Source of the DNA: Streptomyces venezuelae
Lineage (GTDB): Bacteria > Actinomycetota > Actinomycetes > Streptomycetales > Streptomycetaceae
NCBI RefSeq assembly: GCF_008642275.1
Contig: NZ_CP029189.1
Location: forward strand, 4,562,501 to 4,626,500
Reading direction: 5' to 3'
Length of the DNA stretch: 64,000 nucleotides
Positions 61,564 to 64,000 of the stretch are shown here, in pieces. Below the pieces are notes generated by a model that saw nothing but the letters and a program-made list of their open reading frames with translations, was not told the DNA's origin and searched no databases. A program made the translations under genes and the position numbers. Each line of letters opens with the position of its first letter. The stretch's first letter is position 1.

Positions 61564-62868
61564 ATGCGGTACGGCGGGCGGATCCGGACAGCAGGGCAGG
61601 GGGACGGCGGTCTGCTGGCGCAACTGCGCCGGCCGCCCGGCGGCCGTGACGCACGGATCATGCTGCTCACCCAGGCGCTGGACCGGGCGGGCACCGGCGT
61701 GTGGGCCGCGTCCTCCGTCCTCTACTTCACCTTCGTCGTCGGTCTCGACGCCGGGCGGCTGGGCCTGCTGCTGGGCGCGGCCGCAGTGGCGGGCATCGCC
61801 GGTTCGCCGCTGGCGGGCCACCTCGCCGACCGCTTCCAGGTGCGCACCCTGCTGATCGGCTGCCACCTGATCCGCCTCGGAGCCCTGTGCGTGCTGCTGG
61901 TGGTCACCGACTTCGCCCTGCTGCTGCTCCTGTTCGCCGTCACCCACCTGGGAGACCGGGCGGCCAAGACGCTGGAGATGCTCTTCGCCACCAGGGTCGC
62001 GGGCGAACGGCGCTCCACCTACCAGGCGCTGTCGCGCAGCGCCGCGAACGCCGGATACGCCCTCGGCGCGGGCCTGGCCGCCGTCGGCCTCGCCGTCGGC
62101 ACCCGGGGTGCCTACCAGGTGCTGATCCTGGCGAACGCGCTGTCGTTCCTCGTGGCCGCGGCCCTGGTGTGGCGCACCCGGGAGCCCCGCGGCCGCGGGC
62201 TCGTGGCCGCCCGGCCCGGGGCGCAGGAAGGCCCCGCGAAGGCCGGGCCCAGCCCCTGGCGGGACCGCGGCTACCTGCGCTTCGTCCTGCTGGACGTCCC
62301 GATGAACCTGGACGACTCGATCCTCGCCGTCGGCCTGCCGCTGTGGCTGGTCGGCCACACCGCGGCCCCGCACGCCCTGATCCCGGCCTTCCTGGTCCTC
62401 AACACCGTGCTCGTCGTCGCCCTGCAGCTCCGGGTGTCGGCGCGGGTCCGCGACGCCCGTCAGGCCGCGGGCGCCGTCGCCCTGTACGGCCTCACGACGC
62501 TCGCCTGCTGCGCCTTCCTGGCCGCCGCCCCCGCGGGCGGGGCCTGGGCCGCCGCACTGGCCCTGCTCGCCGCCGCCGTGCTGGCCACCGCGGCGGAGCT
62601 GATGCGCTCGGTGAGCTCCTGGGAACTGGCGGTCTCCCTCGCGCCGCAGGAGGCGCGCGCCTCGTACCTCGGGGTGGCCGGCATGGCCCAGTCCGTCCAG
62701 AAGTCCGCGGGCCCGCTGCTGCTCACCGGCGCGGTCATGGCGGCCGGCCCGGCCGGCTGGCTGGCCCTCGGCGCCGCGGTGACGGGTCTGGCCCTCGTGC
62801 AACGCCGCTCCGCCCTGCGCCGGTTGGACCACCTCGCCGCCCCGCCCGTACCCGCCGCCACGCGCTAG
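61564..62868 (+). CDS. MFS transporter (drug-efflux type)
   Basis: The 434-residue protein has 12 predicted helices and the MFS loop 2-3 motif GHLADRFQVRTLLIG. RSAANAGYALGAGLAAVG is the helix 5 region of the family. Start ATG 61564 follows GGGGGACT; the ATG at 61510 lies inside the operator palindrome. No regulator gene is adjacent on this strand, so the palindrome-binding protein must be encoded elsewhere. Confidence 0.9.
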   Translation: MRYGGRIRTAGQGDGGLLAQLRRPPGGRDARIMLLTQALDRAGTGVWAASSVLYFTFVVGLDAGRLGLLLGAAAVAGIAGSPLAGHLADRFQVRTLLIGCHLIRLGALCVLLVVTDFALLLLLFAVTHLGDRAAKTLEMLFATRVAGERRSTYQALSRSAANAGYALGAGLAAVGLAVGTRGAYQVLILANALSFLVAAALVWRTREPRGRGLVAARPGAQEGPAKAGPSPWRDRGYLRFVLLDVPMNLDDSILAVGLPLWLVGHTAAPHALIPAFLVLNTVLVVALQLRVSARVRDARQAAGAVALYGLTTLACCAFLAAAPAGGAWAAALALLAAAVLATAAELMRSVSSWELAVSLAPQEARASYLGVAGMAQSVQKSAGPLLLTGAVMAAGPAGWLALGAAVTGLALVQRRSALRRLDHLAAPPVPAATR

Positions 62869-62876
62869 GTCCCGGC

Positions 62877-63575
62877 CTAGGTCCCGGGCTTGCGGCCGTA
62901 CACGTAGACGTCCTCGCCCTGCCCCAGCAGGTTCCAGTACGCCTTCGCGTCGGCGGAGCGCATGTTCACGCAGCCGCCCGAACCGGGCGGGTTCCACATG
63001 CTCTTGGTGGTCGAGTGGAAGGCGATGCCGCCGTCGAAGAACTGCGCGTACGGCATCGAGACGTCGTAGAGCGTCGACCAGTGGTCGATGTTCCGGTAGT
63101 AGATCTTCTTCAGGCCGGTCCGGGTCTCCGTGCCGTCCTTGCCGGTGCGGACCGGCACGGGCCCGTACGTCAGGGTGGCGCCGTCCTGGATCCAGCTGAG
63201 CTGCCGCGTCAGGTCGACGCAGGCGATCCGCCCCCGGTTCACCGGGCAGTCGCCCGACCGGTTCGGGGTGGTGCCGGCCGCCCGCTGGGCGAGCATCGTG
63301 CTCATCGTCTGCCAGGTCAGCGGGCCGGCGTAGCCCTGCGTCGGGGTGATGCCGTGGCTCGCCTGGAAGGAGCGGATCGCCGTGCAGTCCGCCGCCGACT
63401 GCCTGCCGTCCACCGGCCGCCCCAGGAACTGTTCGACCTGCCGCTGGTACGGCCCGGTGGTGAGGTTGCAGGAGGCGGCGGCCTGCGCCGCCCCGCCTCC
63501 CGCGACCACCACCGGCAGCGCCAGCGCGAACGCCCCGCCCAGCACCGCCGCCCGCACCCCGATCCTCGTACCCAT
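62877..63575 (-). CDS. Secreted L,D-transpeptidase-family protein
   Basis: The 232-residue protein has a signal peptide (about residues 1-31, ending AAQAAAS), an N-terminal peptidoglycan-binding-like region with CTAIRSFQASHGITPTQGY, and a YkuD domain ending FHSTTKSMWNPPGSGGCVNM. The catalytic motif reads SGGC rather than SHGC. Cysteines at SCNL, ADCT, GDCP and IACV may form disulfides. GGAGGAC precedes the ATG at 63575. It is convergent with the MFS gene, only 8 bases apart. Confidence 0.9.
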   Translation of the reverse strand: MGTRIGVRAAVLGGAFALALPVVVAGGGAAQAAASCNLTTGPYQRQVEQFLGRPVDGRQSAADCTAIRSFQASHGITPTQGYAGPLTWQTMSTMLAQRAAGTTPNRSGDCPVNRGRIACVDLTRQLSWIQDGATLTYGPVPVRTGKDGTETRTGLKKIYYRNIDHWSTLYDVSMPYAQFFDGGIAFHSTTKSMWNPPGSGGCVNMRSADAKAYWNLLGQGEDVYVYGRKPGT

Positions 63576-63672
63576 CCGGTCCTCCCCTGCTCGCACGGCA
63601 TCGTGCATCGTCCTCCGTGTTGAATGCCCGGAAAACCAGCAGGGGTTGCTCGTAGGCGGAGCGTAGATTTCG

Positions 63673-64000
63673 TCAGCGCGCGCCCACGGCCGACGCCGGC
63701 ATCCGCCGCTCGGCACGCGCCGCGTGCGACCCGTACAGGGTGATCGACACGACGCCCAGCACTGCCAGCAGTGCGATGCCGACCGTGGCCGCCCAGCCCG
63801 CCGAGTGGTAGGCGAGGGCGCCCAGGGTGCCGCCCGCGCTGGAGCCGAGGTAGTACGCCGACTGGTAGAGCGCCGAGGCCTGCGCCCGGCCGGTCTTCGC
63901 CGTCCGGCTCACCGCGGCCGAAGCCACCGCGTGCCCCGCGAAGAAGCCCGCGGTGATCAGGACCAGCCCGAGCACGATCGCGACCAGGGAGTCGGACAGC
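63673..64000 (-). CDS. C-terminal part of an MFS transporter (YnfM type), cut by the window end
   Basis: The frame is open to base 64000 on the minus strand, so the start is outside. The visible 108 residues have three helices: a GLVLITAGFFAGHAVASAAV segment, the ASALYQSAYYLGSSAGGTLG motif, and TVGIALLAVLGVVSITLYG. The FFAGH...ASALY...YYLGSS pattern is typical of YnfM-type exporters. Confidence 0.85.
   Translation of the reverse strand, partial: LSDSLVAIVLGLVLITAGFFAGHAVASAAVSRTAKTGRAQASALYQSAYYLGSSAGGTLGALAYHSAGWAATVGIALLAVLGVVSITLYGSHAARAERRMPASAVGAR

Overview
This is a 64 kb piece of a Streptomyces-type chromosome. The support is very high GC throughout, GC-rich third codon positions, frequent GTG starts, 4-base start/stop overlaps, and a gene order (purN-purH, folD, mdh, glyA, trpS, the SCO4848-type membrane protein, sdhCDAB, acyl-CoA mutase, a neuA/neuB glycopolymer locus, BMP-type nucleoside ABC transporter, cdd, deoA) that matches what I remember of the core arm-proximal region of S. 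coelicolor. No rRNA, tRNA, prophage or CRISPR array was seen; one IS110-type element is present.

Region 1 (1-18.4 kb) is mostly primary metabolism: de novo purine synthesis (purN-purH), folate one-carbon metabolism (folD, glyA), malate dehydrogenase, ornithine aminotransferase and tryptophanyl-tRNA synthetase. Small regulator/target pairs lie between them (LysR/SDR, MocR/AhpD-like). A ZTP (pfl) riboswitch sits in front of glyA, linking that gene to purine and folate status. A short lipoprotein plus an ATP-grasp enzyme looks like a reduced YgiB-YgiC pair. Three intergenic gaps carry the same Streptomyces interspersed repeat; two copies have expanded into arrays of 20-bp and 23-bp units.

Region 2 (18.5-33.5 kb) holds envelope and accessory genes: a YihY/BrkB membrane protein, secreted proteins, a D-Ala-D-Ala carboxypeptidase-like protein, a metallophosphoesterase, an orphan peptide-type binding protein, a TetR operon with two identical-type operators, a ROK protein, an IS110 transposase with an unusual C-terminal helix-turn-helix, and a DUF4132 pair directly beside the IS.

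Region 3 (33.5-43.5 kb) has the succinate dehydrogenase operon sdhCDAB, an OHCU-decarboxylase-like protein that lacks the catalytic motif, an ECF sigma factor with a probable anti-sigma partner, an L,D-transpeptidase lipoprotein, a methylmalonyl-CoA-mutase-type large subunit and a LeuE-type exporter.

Region 4 (43.5-50.4 kb) is a cell-wall glycopolymer locus. Two polysialyltransferase-like proteins, a GT2 glycosyltransferase and a DUF6716-type glycosyltransferase surround a CMP-nonulosonate synthetase and a nonulosonate synthase that are encoded in one uninterrupted frame. By analogy with teichulosonic acid (poly-Kdn) clusters of Streptomyces, it probably makes and polymerises a Kdn- or sialic-acid-type polymer.

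Region 5 (50.5-59.1 kb) is nucleoside salvage: an M20 amidohydrolase, BMP lipoprotein, ABC ATPase, two permeases, cytidine deaminase and thymidine phosphorylase. A palindrome of the type CTACGCGCGTAG precedes three of the transcription units and probably marks a shared regulon. Region 6 (59.1-64 kb) has a Uma2 nuclease-fold protein, a STAS protein overlapping a sigma factor tail-to-tail, an MFS exporter under two strong palindromes, a second L,D-transpeptidase, and the cut-off end of another MFS gene. Coordinates of short sites were counted by eye and can be off by one base.
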